From Chloracidobacterium thermophilum B (GTDB lineage: Bacteria > Acidobacteriota > Blastocatellia > Chloracidobacteriales > Chloracidobacteriaceae): a stretch of DNA of 64,000 nucleotides. The stretch spans positions 620,001 through 684,000 of the forward strand of contig NC_016025.1 of NCBI RefSeq assembly GCF_000226295.1. The letters are read 5' to 3'. Below are positions 56,550 to 64,000 of this stretch, one piece after another (positions within the stretch are counted from its first letter, which is position 1; every line of letters begins with the position of its first letter). A model generated the notes under the pieces. That model was not told the origin of the DNA, did no database searches, and saw only the letters and a program-made list of their open reading frames with translations. A program made the translations under genes and the position numbers.

Positions 56550-57908
56550 ATGAACCATCCATCCCAACAACCGCAACCTGTCACTGTTTTTACCATTAGT
56601 GTCCCGGAAGGTGTCCGGCGCGAGCTGAGCCAGGCGTTCGGCTCGCGCTTCAGGTTCGTGTCGGTGGCCAATGAAGCCGACCTGCGGGAGCAGGCCGGCC
56701 GGGCCACAGCCCCCATCATCCTGTGTGGCGACTGCCCCGGCGTGGTCTCCGGCGAAGCCATCGTGGGGGGCCTTGCCAAGTGGCACAAAACCGCCCAAGG
56801 CATCCTGCTCATTGAAGCCAACCGTATCGTCAGCGCGCTCGGAACGCCGAATGCCCTGCGCGATTTCCGCTACATCGGTCTGCCGCTGGATGTGTTCGCC
56901 GCGCGTCAGACGCTGGAAGCTGCGGCCGAAGTCGCCGCGCTGCGGCAGGAAAACCAGACGCTCATCCACGATCTGGAGCGGTATCTGGCGACGCTGCGCG
57001 GAGCCTCGGAAGAGCGGGTCAAACAGGTCGCACAGGAACGGGATGAATACCGTCGGCAGAACATGCGCATGCTGGACAGCATCCGCAATGCCGAGCGAAT
57101 CCAGCGCGCCATTTTGCCTTCCGAGGCCAAACTGGACGCGCTTATCACCCAGTATTTTCTCATCTACAAACCACGGGATATTGTATCGGGTGATTTCTAC
57201 TGGACACATATCGTCAAGGACGAAGAACACACCGTGTTCTACCTGGCGGTGGCCGACTGCACCGGGCACGGCGTGCCGGGGGCGTTTCTCTCGATGGTGG
57301 GCACGACGCTGCTCAACCAGATCGTCGCCCAGAACCCGCATCACCCACCCGGCACGATTCTCGAACAGTTGCACGATGGGCTACTGCACTCACTGCGCCA
57401 GACCAGCCAGCAGCTCGACATTGACGACGGAATGGAAATCTGCCTCTGCCGGCTGGATGGCTCCAAAGTCACGTTTGCCGGGGCGCGCCGCCCACTGTAC
57501 GTCGTCTCCCAACAGGACGAGCGGCGGTGGGACTTCAGGGAAATCAAAGGCGACCGGCGTACGATTGGCGGCGGTCGCAGACGGGAAGGCTGGCGGTACA
57601 CCAACCACGAACTCGAACTGCCACGTGGGGCTATGCTCTACCTGACGACGGACGGCTATGCTGACCAGTCCAACTTGCAGTCCGAACGCTATGGGGCGCG
57701 GCGCCTGCGCGACAAGTTGCGCGAAGTCGCCCCGATGACCTGCCCTGGTCAGCGCTTTGTGCTCGAAAAGGAGATGAGCCAGTTCCAGCAGAATGAGCCA
57801 CAGCGCGATGATATGACCATCTTTGGTGTGCGGTTGCCGATTATGTCGGCCGCAGCCCTGCAACTGCCCTCCGGGGCTTTCAGCGTCACCGGCAATCTCA
57901 TCCTCTAG
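56550..57908 (+). CDS. SpoIIE-type (PP2C) Ser/Thr phosphatase, soluble
   Basis: A 452-residue cytoplasmic phosphatase. The N-terminal 120 residues are receiver-like in shape (LGTPNALRDFRYIGLPLDVF) without clear phosphoacceptor residues. A coiled coil follows (about 125-185). Then comes the PP2C-SpoIIE domain: RAILPSEAKLD, GDFYWTHI, DCTGHGVPGAFLSMVG in part, RRPLYVVSQ and LTTDGYADQ. It is related to the interrupted membrane phosphatase at 44532-48712. It sits 22 bases after the beta-oxidation gene but has no metabolic role that I can see. Confidence 0.93.
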   Translation: MNHPSQQPQPVTVFTISVPEGVRRELSQAFGSRFRFVSVANEADLREQAGRATAPIILCGDCPGVVSGEAIVGGLAKWHKTAQGILLIEANRIVSALGTPNALRDFRYIGLPLDVFAARQTLEAAAEVAALRQENQTLIHDLERYLATLRGASEERVKQVAQERDEYRRQNMRMLDSIRNAERIQRAILPSEAKLDALITQYFLIYKPRDIVSGDFYWTHIVKDEEHTVFYLAVADCTGHGVPGAFLSMVGTTLLNQIVAQNPHHPPGTILEQLHDGLLHSLRQTSQQLDIDDGMEICLCRLDGSKVTFAGARRPLYVVSQQDERRWDFREIKGDRRTIGGGRRREGWRYTNHELELPRGAMLYLTTDGYADQSNLQSERYGARRLRDKLREVAPMTCPGQRFVLEKEMSQFQQNEPQRDDMTIFGVRLPIMSAAALQLPSGAFSVTGNLIL

Positions 57909-57924
57909 CGCCACCTCTGGCGGC

Positions 57925-57985
57925 ATGCGGCACGGTCAGTTCCCGGGGGCAGGGTGAAGTGCCCCTGTGGGCACCCGTGCCGCAT
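57925..57985. terminator. Nested inverted repeats after the SpoIIE gene
   Basis: An outer 11-bp pair, ATGCGGCACGG at 57925-57935 and CCGTGCCGCAT at 57975-57985, encloses an inner hairpin GGGGCA (57946-57951) / TGCCCC (57960-57965). Such a structure just after a gene end suggests a terminator; there is no T-tract after it. Confidence 0.6.
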
Positions 57986-58025
57986 CAGCCGCCATGGACG
58001 GTTCACCCGACCAGATAAATAAGCC

Positions 58026-58055
58026 TTTACACTGTCGTAAAGCGCGGCGTAACAT
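58026..58055 (+). promoter_or_regulatory. Possible promoter of the exported coiled-coil protein gene
   Basis: TTTACA at 58026-58031 and TAACAT at 58050-58055 are 18 bases apart. The start codon is about 98 bases further on. Confidence 0.4.
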
Positions 58056-58152
58056 AGATGGCACGGCAGTAAATTCTGGCGTTTCCGCTGCATCCGGCTT
58101 GGCACCGGTCTTCAGCGTGCGACCAACTTCCCAAACTGACGAGGAAGCTGCA

Positions 58153-59025
58153 ATGTCGTGGATGAAATGGCTCACGGCTGTGCTGTTTCTGTTTCTTTGC
58201 CTGGCTGTCAATCTGGTCAAGGTTGAGCCGGCTTTGGCACAGGACGGAGGCATATCCGACAGTGACCTACCAGCCGCCATCAAGGTGCTGCGGGGTGAAA
58301 TCGTGGCTCTGCAGGGCGAGCTTGCGAGCTATGTCGCCGGGTTGCAGGGGGGTGAAAAGGCGCGTCGCGGCAAGGGTTTTGAGGCTTACCGCAGGCAATT
58401 CGAGACGCTCGGTGGCAAGATTTCGAGCTGTCGTGAGCGGTTGCAGTATTTTCACGAGCAGGTGTCGCGGCTCTACCGCACCATGCCCACCTCTTCGCTC
58501 TATCTTGCCGCCCGGCAGGCCTACGCCGATGCCAAGCAGGACTTTGACACCCTGGCTTCAAACTTCTCCAGCAGCCCGCGCCCGGAGACCCTCCAGATTG
58601 CAGAAGTCCGGGTCATGGACGGACGGCTGGCCAAGCACCTTGCGCAGACGGTCCCGGAGCCAGCCCCGGTCAAGCCTGAACAAAGCATCGGGCGGGCGTT
58701 CCTCGAAGCTGACGACATACGCTACATCGGCAAATTCGACTCGGTCGAAGTGTATCTCATCACCATCAGGGACACTGCGTACTACGTGCTGACAGGTCTT
58801 CGGGAACGAGCCGTTGAAGCCGACGGACGTGTCACCGAGGTCGTACGGCAGACGATTCTTTACTCTGACGCCTTCCCATCCAAACAGACTGCCGGACGCC
58901 AGACTGACCAGCACTTTGAGGCCGTGCTGCAACAGAAATTCACCCTTCTGGCAGAGGATGAAAACACGACCAATCTGGTCCTGGATGAATTGCTCAAGGC
59001 GCGCAGCTATGCCCGCGTGGAGTAA
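58153..59025 (+). CDS. Exported coiled-coil protein, unknown
   Basis: A 290-residue protein with a signal peptide (MKWLTAVLFLFLCLAVNLV, then ALAQD). The first 120 residues after the signal are helical, with coiled-coil character (GEIVALQGELASYVAGLQGG, RRQFETLGGKISSC in part). The C-terminal half (IRYIGKFDSVEVYLITIRD in part, YYVLTGLRERAVEADG) is mixed alpha/beta. No family is recognised. GAGGAAG six bases upstream of ATG sets the start. It is convergent with the DUF4388 gene. Confidence 0.75.
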   Translation: MSWMKWLTAVLFLFLCLAVNLVKVEPALAQDGGISDSDLPAAIKVLRGEIVALQGELASYVAGLQGGEKARRGKGFEAYRRQFETLGGKISSCRERLQYFHEQVSRLYRTMPTSSLYLAARQAYADAKQDFDTLASNFSSSPRPETLQIAEVRVMDGRLAKHLAQTVPEPAPVKPEQSIGRAFLEADDIRYIGKFDSVEVYLITIRDTAYYVLTGLRERAVEADGRVTEVVRQTILYSDAFPSKQTAGRQTDQHFEAVLQQKFTLLAEDENTTNLVLDELLKARSYARVE

Positions 59026-59038
59026 CCCCGCCACTTGT

Positions 59039-59066
59039 CACTCGCTACTCGCCACTCGCTACTCGC
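59039..59066. repeat. Two perfect 14-bp tandem repeats between convergent genes
   Basis: CACTCGCTACTCGC occurs twice without gap (59039-59052, 59053-59066), made of two seven-base near-copies each. It occupies the 44-bp gap between the exported-protein gene and the DUF4388 gene and ends four bases before the latter's stop. A simple-sequence array, likely variable in length. Confidence 0.85.
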
Positions 59067-59069
59067 TAC

Positions 59070-59411
59070 TTACGGTACATTCCACTTCCCCGACGGCAGG
59101 TTCAGGACAAGGGCTGTCAGCTCGGGCCAAGACAACTCCAATGTCTGGTCAGGGGCGTAAAAGCCGGGCATGATGCGGAATTGCCCGGCCTGCCAGCGGA
59201 GTAGGGCAAGGAGCGCTGGCTCGCCGGCCAGCGTATTCAGTGTGGCGTGCACCACCCGGCCGTTTTCAAAGTATATCCAGCCGCGTTGTTCATCCTGTAC
59301 GAGTTCAAGCGCCGCCAGGCGACCGGCGCGGCAGAGAATCTGGGTGAGCGTCAGAAGGTCCAGGTCAGCAAGGTTTCCAGAAGTAGCCACGTGTTTCCTT
59401 GGGGTCTCCAA
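59070..59411 (-). CDS. Stand-alone DUF4388 domain protein
   Basis: A 113-residue protein consisting only of a DUF4388 (PatA-like) domain: LLTLTQILCRAGRLAALELV in part, WIYFENGRVVHATL, and LLRWQAGQFRIMPG. The start is uncertain; TTG-59411 or GTG-59390 would serve, and neither has a clear ribosome-binding site. It follows the REC regulator on the same strand by 30 bases, so the two may act together like the fused protein at 27975. Confidence 0.75.
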   Translation of the reverse strand: METPRKHVATSGNLADLDLLTLTQILCRAGRLAALELVQDEQRGWIYFENGRVVHATLNTLAGEPALLALLRWQAGQFRIMPGFYAPDQTLELSWPELTALVLNLPSGKWNVP

Positions 59412-59441
59412 ACGTCAATAGAGCCAGTGGCTTGGGGCGCA

Positions 59442-60383
59442 TCACTGCTTGAGGTGGCGACGGACACCCAGCAGCAGATCTTCCGTCTTGAAAGGTTTGG
59501 GCAGGTACTGTGCTGCTCCGGCCAGCCGGCTCTGCACCTTGTCCAGAAGGCTCTCCCGGCTGGAGAGCATGATCACCGGAATCCCGCGCCGTGATTTCTC
59601 CGCATGAATCTGTTTGCAGAGCTGGTAGCCATCCATCCCTCCCGGCAAGGCCGCATCAAGAATCACGAGATCGGGGGTGATGTCCTTGAGCTTGGCCAGT
59701 GCCTCGTAGCCATCCACTGCCGTGATGACCCGATAGCCATGGCTTTCCAAAGCCTGGGTGATGACCCGCCGCACCGTCAGGCTGTCATCCACGGCCAGGA
59801 TGACTTTGGCTCCGGGAGGCGGTTCGGGCCGGAGGCTGCGCTCGACTTTTTCCATCTCACCGGTTTTCCCGGAGACCGAACGCACTGGCGGAGGTGCCGG
59901 ACGCGGAGATGTGACCGCCGGCATCGTCTGCACCGTGGTTGCCGCCCGTGGTGGGATGGGCGATGGGGGGCGGTCCGGCGAAACCGAAGGCGGCGCCGAA
60001 AATGAGGGCAGATCGCTGACCGTCGGCGAATCCGGGGAGGGCGTAACCTGGTGCGCACCGGTCGAACCCGAACGCCCAGGTGGCTCTGGGGAACCTGTCA
60101 CGAGTGGTCTGGTCACGGCTGGCGGCTGGTCCTGTAACTGCCGGATTTTATCCAGCCATTCCTGAGCCTGGCGATTGGCCGGGTTGATGTTCAGCACCTT
60201 GGTCAGGCACCACGCAGCGTCCTTTGGCGTCAGCGATACCGAAGCCCGCCACATCCAGGCGACTTCGTTGTTTGGGTCAGCTTCGGTCACTTCGATGAGG
60301 AGTCCACGCGCGCGCGCCTTGTCGCCAGACTTGGCCGACTCAATGGCTTGCCGAAGCAATTCGTGCAGTTCGGTGGACGGCAT
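59442..60383 (-). CDS. Response regulator with N-terminal TPR-like part
   Basis: A 313-residue protein. The N-terminal 75 residues are TPR-like helices (AIESAKSGDKARARGLLIEV, NINPANRQAQEWLDKI). A Pro/Ser-rich linker of about 110 residues follows. The C-terminal receiver domain (about 190-310) has ILAVDDSLTVRRVI and the phosphoacceptor Asp243 in ILDAALPGGMDG; Lys is in LPKPFK. There is no output domain, so it acts through partners, possibly the DUF4388 protein downstream. The start at 60383 is the second ATG; the frame opens at 60422. Confidence 0.9.
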   Translation of the reverse strand: MPSTELHELLRQAIESAKSGDKARARGLLIEVTEADPNNEVAWMWRASVSLTPKDAAWCLTKVLNINPANRQAQEWLDKIRQLQDQPPAVTRPLVTGSPEPPGRSGSTGAHQVTPSPDSPTVSDLPSFSAPPSVSPDRPPSPIPPRAATTVQTMPAVTSPRPAPPPVRSVSGKTGEMEKVERSLRPEPPPGAKVILAVDDSLTVRRVITQALESHGYRVITAVDGYEALAKLKDITPDLVILDAALPGGMDGYQLCKQIHAEKSRRGIPVIMLSSRESLLDKVQSRLAGAAQYLPKPFKTEDLLLGVRRHLKQ

Positions 60384-60548
60384 GGCGTCTTTGACCGCGC
60401 CCCGGGGAAATAGGCGCTGCACACAACCAATCAGACCTGTGCCTTCAACTGTACCGGCTGGCTACAGCCGCTGTGCAGCCGATTGTATGGCGATTGGAAG
60501 GGTTACGCAACGCTGCCCTCACCTCTGCGCCCCCGGCTGGAGGTGGGG

Positions 60549-62297
60549 CTAATACCCGGCAGCCTGTCCGTCCTTGCGGGATTCGGAAGCTCCATAATAG
60601 ACGCCCTGTTCGGCATCCCACCGGATGGCCTGATAGCCGCCATAGTCCCCAACGGCAAAACCAACGCGGTGGCCTGACCGGACAAGTTCCCGTACGACTT
60701 CATACGAAAACCCCGTTTCCAACGTCACCATGCCGACCCCGGTGGCGCGCTCGCCGGTCGGCTCCGAAGAACCCTGGTGGTCTATGCGCGGTGCGTCGCC
60801 CGCTTCCTGAAGATTCATCCCAAAGTCAATGATGTTGATGAGTATCTGAACGTGCCCCAGCGGCTGGAAGCCGCCGCCCATCACCCCAAAACTCATCCAC
60901 GGACGCCCGTCTTTGGTGACGAAAGCTGGAATGATGGTGTGAAACGGACGCTTGCCGGGGGCATAGACGTTGGCGTGACCGGCTTCGAGCGAAAACATCT
61001 CCCCCCGGTCGTGCAGCATAAATCCCAGGCCGTCGGGCACCATCCCTGACCCCATGCCCCGGTAGTTGCTCTGAATGAGTGAAACCATCATGCCGTCCCG
61101 GTCGGCCGTGGTGAGGTAAATGGTGTCGCCAGCTTTGAGCGCCGGCTCGCCAGCTTCATACCGCGCGCCGGCCCGGACGGGATGAATCAGCTTGCGGCGC
61201 TCTGCGGCGTACGACTTCGACAGCAGTTCTGCAACCGGAACCTGGGCAAAGTCCGGGTCTGCATAAAACCTGGCGCGGTCTTCATAAGCCAGCTTTTTGG
61301 CCTCGACAAAATAGTGGATGTGCTCGCGGCTGCCGAAGCCGAACTTCGCCAGGTCATAGCCTTCGAGCAGGTTCAGCATCTGCAGGGCCGCCATCCCCTG
61401 CCCGTTCGGCGGCAACTCCCAGACATCGTAGCCGCGATAGTTGGTCGAGATTGGTTCCACCCAGTCGGAGCGATGGGCGGCCAAATCTTCGGCATCCAGA
61501 AAGCCCCCCTGCCGGGCCATGAAGTCGGCGATGACCCGCGCGATCTCTCCCCGGTAGAAGACTTCCCGCCCCCCGGCGGCAATCTTTTCGAGCGTGGCGG
61601 CGAGTTGGGGATTGCGAAACACATCGCCCTTGCGTGGGGTGCGACCGTTCGGGGCATACACGTCACGGACGTTGGGAAACTGCGCCAGCGCCGCGACATT
61701 GCGCTCCCAGTAGTAGGCAATGAGTTCGGAGACCGGAAACCCGTCACGCGCATAACCGATGGCCGGTGCCAGCAGGTCTTTCATCGGCAGCCGGCCAAAA
61801 CGCCCGTGCAGTTCAAACCAGCCGTCCACACAGCCCGGCACGGTGACGGGCAGTGGTCCGTAGGACGGGATGCGCGTCAGGTTCCGCCGCCGGAACTCAT
61901 CGAGGGTCAGGCGTTTGGGCGACCGCCCGCTGGCGTTGAGTCCGTGCAGGCGCTTTGTTTTGGGGTCCCAGACCAGCGCAAACAGGTCGCCGCCGATGCC
62001 ACAGCCGGTCGGTTCAACCACGCCGAGCACGGCATTGGCGGCAATGGCGGCATCCACAGCCGTGCCGCCCCGCTTGAGGATTTCGACGGCCACCTGCGTC
62101 GCCAGCGGCTGACTGGTGCAGGCCATGCCGTGGCGCGCGATGACTTCCGAGCGCGTCGCAAAGGCGCGCCCCGTAATGCGGTCTCCCGGCACCGGACGCC
62201 CCGGCACCCCACCGGGCGTTCCAGCTAGTGAATGACTGAGGCACACCGCCCCCAGAATGACAACGAGGATACGAGCCAAACCGGCTTTCCGGTTCAT
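60549..62297 (-). CDS. ggt: Gamma-glutamyltransferase (first copy)
   Basis: A periplasmic enzyme that cleaves and transfers gamma-glutamyl groups, for example from glutathione. The 582-residue proenzyme has a signal peptide. The self-cleavage Thr392 is in AGDTIYLTTADRDG. This segment diverges from the usual TTHxS: the second Thr and His are replaced by Ile and Tyr. NPTGCGIGGDLFA-like (EPTGCGIGGDLFA) and GSRDNGPSG-type regions are present (GFMLHDRGEMF, MGGGFQPLGHVQ). The frame opens upstream at 62339, but ATG-62297 starts at the signal sequence. A second copy lies at 62942. Activity may be more hydrolase than transferase. Confidence 0.92.
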   Translation of the reverse strand: MNRKAGLARILVVILGAVCLSHSLAGTPGGVPGRPVPGDRITGRAFATRSEVIARHGMACTSQPLATQVAVEILKRGGTAVDAAIAANAVLGVVEPTGCGIGGDLFALVWDPKTKRLHGLNASGRSPKRLTLDEFRRRNLTRIPSYGPLPVTVPGCVDGWFELHGRFGRLPMKDLLAPAIGYARDGFPVSELIAYYWERNVAALAQFPNVRDVYAPNGRTPRKGDVFRNPQLAATLEKIAAGGREVFYRGEIARVIADFMARQGGFLDAEDLAAHRSDWVEPISTNYRGYDVWELPPNGQGMAALQMLNLLEGYDLAKFGFGSREHIHYFVEAKKLAYEDRARFYADPDFAQVPVAELLSKSYAAERRKLIHPVRAGARYEAGEPALKAGDTIYLTTADRDGMMVSLIQSNYRGMGSGMVPDGLGFMLHDRGEMFSLEAGHANVYAPGKRPFHTIIPAFVTKDGRPWMSFGVMGGGFQPLGHVQILINIIDFGMNLQEAGDAPRIDHQGSSEPTGERATGVGMVTLETGFSYEVVRELVRSGHRVGFAVGDYGGYQAIRWDAEQGVYYGASESRKDGQAAGY

Positions 62298-62442
62298 GGT
62301 CACACTCCATTTCCACATTTGCGGGCACAGCCCAGGCACTTCAAAATGAATGCCAAGACTTGATGACCTTCACAACTTGGGAATGCCATGCCAACGCTTT
62401 CCCTTCCCCCCAAGTCAGATGCTTTCAACCACAGGGAACCGT

Positions 62443-62928
62443 ATGCCACCCACCAACCTGGAACGCTTCCAACGCCTCATCAACACCACCATGGCTGAAC
62501 ATAGCCCCTCGCCACTGGCACGCTGGCTGGGGGGAACACTCAGACACGCTGAACCGGGCAAGGCCACGTTCGTCTTTACCGTCCGCGAAGAAATGACCAA
62601 CCCGGCCGGCATCCTGCACGGGGGTGCGGCCGCAGCCATCATAGATGAAGTCATTGGAGCAACGGTTCACGGCACACTTGAGACAGAGTTTTTCTACACC
62701 TCAGTCAACCTGACCGTTGACTTTCTCGCCAGCGCACCGGCTGGGGCGACCATCACAGCAACCACTCAGGTCGTACGCCAAGGCAAAACCATCATCAATG
62801 TTGAGTGCTGGTTGCACGATGCGGCAGGCGTGCCGCTTGCCCATGCCACGAGTAACATGCTGCGTACCACCGTACCGGTGCGCAAACATGTTTCAGACCC
62901 AGTCCTACGAAGCCAGGCAAACGTATGA
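62443..62928 (+). CDS. Hotdog-fold acyl-CoA thioesterase (PaaI-like)
   Basis: A 161-residue thioesterase. The NPAGILHGGAAAAIIDEV motif holds the Asn/Gly/Glu-type active site of PaaI/4HBT proteins, and the C-terminal strand TTQVVRQGKTIINVE is normal. The substrate is probably an acyl- or aryl-CoA. The ATG at 62443 is 32 codons into a longer open frame whose first part has no domain character. It lies between two gamma-glutamyltransferase genes of opposite strand. Confidence 0.9.
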   Translation: MPPTNLERFQRLINTTMAEHSPSPLARWLGGTLRHAEPGKATFVFTVREEMTNPAGILHGGAAAAIIDEVIGATVHGTLETEFFYTSVNLTVDFLASAPAGATITATTQVVRQGKTIINVECWLHDAAGVPLAHATSNMLRTTVPVRKHVSDPVLRSQANV

Positions 62929-62941
62929 TGTGCTCCAGCCG

Positions 62942-64000
62942 CTAGTAGCCAACCGCGAGGGCGTCAGGGTTGCGGGGGTCACTGGCGCCCAACCGGATGC
63001 CGGTTTCATCAATCATGACGCCTTCCGCATCACCGTTGTAGCGCGGCACGATGTCCAGCCGGTGTCCTTTGGCCTCCAGCGCGCGTCTGGTGTCGGCGGT
63101 CATCCCATAAGGCTCCCACATCACCACATCCGGCAGCCACTGGTGATGCAGACGCGGCGCATCAATCGCCTGCTGGAGATTCATTTTGTGGTCAATGATG
63201 TTGATGACCACCTGCACCACGGTGGAAATGATGGTCGGCCCGCCGGGACTGCCAATGGCAAACCAGGGCCGGCCCTCCTTGAGAACAATCGTCGGCGTCA
63301 TGGACGACAGCGGACGCTTGCCGGGCGCAATGCAGTTGGCTTCTCCCTGCACCAACTGGTAGTAGTTCGGCACTCCCGGCTTGACCGCAAAATCATCCAT
63401 TTCGTTGTTGAGCAGAATGCCTGTCCCCGGGACGGTCACACCCGACCCATAGGGGCCATTGAGCGTGTAGGTATTCGTCACGATGTTCCCTTCGGCATCC
63501 ACGACGGTGAAGTGCGTCGTCTCGGCGGCTTCCGAAACTGGCGCGTCCAGTCCTGGACGGATGTCGGTGCTGGGTGTGGCGCGCTGCGGATCAATCGTCG
63601 CGCGGCGTGTCCGGGCGTAATCTTTCGAGATGAGTTCCGCAACCGGAACTTTGACAAAATCAGGATCGCCCATCAGGGTGGCCCGGTCGGCAAAGGCGCG
63701 CCGCATGGCCTCGATAAGCAGATGGCTGGCTTCCGCCGAGCCGGCCCCAAGGGCGGCCAGGTTGTCGCCTTCGAGCTGGTTGAGCACGTTGAGCAGTACA
63801 ATGCCGCCGGAGCTGGGTGGCGGGAAGGTGATGATCTCGTACCCCCGGTACGTCCCCCGGAGTGGCTCGCGTTCCACCGGACGGTAGTTCTTCAGATCAT
63901 CGAGGGTGATGTAACCACCATTGGCGGCCATGGCGGCAGCAATCCGCCGGGCGGTTTCGCCCTCGTAGAACTCGCGTGGTCCGCGCTTTTCCAGACGTGC
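62942..64000 (-). CDS. ggt: Gamma-glutamyltransferase (second copy, N-terminal part outside window)
   Basis: The C-terminal 353 codons or so; the frame continues through the right edge (the last visible segment reads RGPREFYEGETARRIAA). The canonical autoprocessing motif is intact: ETTHFTVVDAEG, with Thr as nucleophile and TTH as in E. coli. GPYGSGVTVPGTGILLNNEMDDF in pieces and IGSPGGPTIISTV follow, both standard. It is more canonical than the copy at 60549. It is convergent with the thioesterase, 13 bases away. Confidence 0.93.
   Translation of the reverse strand, partial: ARLEKRGPREFYEGETARRIAAAMAANGGYITLDDLKNYRPVEREPLRGTYRGYEIITFPPPSSGGIVLLNVLNQLEGDNLAALGAGSAEASHLLIEAMRRAFADRATLMGDPDFVKVPVAELISKDYARTRRATIDPQRATPSTDIRPGLDAPVSEAAETTHFTVVDAEGNIVTNTYTLNGPYGSGVTVPGTGILLNNEMDDFAVKPGVPNYYQLVQGEANCIAPGKRPLSSMTPTIVLKEGRPWFAIGSPGGPTIISTVVQVVINIIDHKMNLQQAIDAPRLHHQWLPDVVMWEPYGMTADTRRALEAKGHRLDIVPRYNGDAEGVMIDETGIRLGASDPRNPDALAVGY

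Noticed and set aside
59039-59066. CRISPR-like array
   Set aside because: Two directly adjacent 14-bp copies, no spacers.

Overview
The window is about 64 kb of GC-rich DNA (roughly 60-65 % by eye) from a Gram-negative bacterium. Genes are dense, often overlap by 1-44 bases, and lie on both strands. Several features point to an Acidobacteriota-like organism: DUF4388 signalling proteins, serial amidohydrolase and gamma-glutamyltransferase paralogues, a membrane-anchored Ser/Thr kinase and type III export genes. A Chloracidobacterium-type genome is my best guess, but nothing here proves it. I saw no rRNA, tRNA or CRISPR array, and no gene-free stretch exceeds about 250 bases.

Region by region. 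1-6.4 kb is housekeeping: the end of prfB, ftsK, gap (opposite strand), a membrane protein, an SDR oxidoreductase and an EF-P family factor whose loop looks like EfpL. 6.6-12.5 kb holds three exported amidohydrolase-like proteins, two of which lack the metal ligands, with a PhyH-family dioxygenase between them. 12.6-18.1 kb carries an orphan DNA methyltransferase, two membrane proteins, a small-molecule methyltransferase, an ABC-type permease and an iron-type alcohol dehydrogenase. 18.1-20.9 kb is a type III export operon (SctQ, FliO-like, SctR/FliP, SctS/FliQ). Its SctT/FliR partner is 11 kb away at 32.2 kb. A RAYT transposase carrying its own palindrome follows at 21.0 kb, then small proteins and an IscA/ErpA-type carrier.

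23-29.5 kb (minus strand) is a signalling and exported-protein block: TerB-like protein, Ser/Thr kinase, twin SNase-domain protein, esterase, and a TPR-REC-DUF4388 regulator. 29.6-41.5 kb has a cupin, pncB, a DUF427 protein, sctT/fliR, a hybrid histidine kinase, msrQ, feoA-feoA-feoB behind a Fur-like palindrome, and a copper ATPase with its CopZ-like chaperone. 41.5-49.8 kb holds an NHLRC2-like thioredoxin/beta-propeller protein and the agmatine-to-putrescine genes aguB and aguA. Between aguB and aguA lies a membrane PP2C/SpoIIE phosphatase gene broken by an IS607-family element (tnpA, tnpB). 49.9-57.9 kb has an HSL-type hydrolase, an unknown conserved protein, proA, a thiolase and multifunctional beta-oxidation enzyme pair, and a second SpoIIE phosphatase. 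58-64 kb has an exported coiled-coil protein, a DUF4388 protein, a REC regulator, and two gamma-glutamyltransferases flanking a hotdog thioesterase.

Functionally, the window joins polyamine synthesis, fatty-acid oxidation, iron and copper handling and peptide or gamma-glutamyl scavenging with much phospho-signalling. The two points most worth follow-up are the type III export genes of mixed flagellar and injectisome character, with an apparent internal start in sctQ, and the IS607 insertion that splits the phosphatase gene between aguB and aguA.
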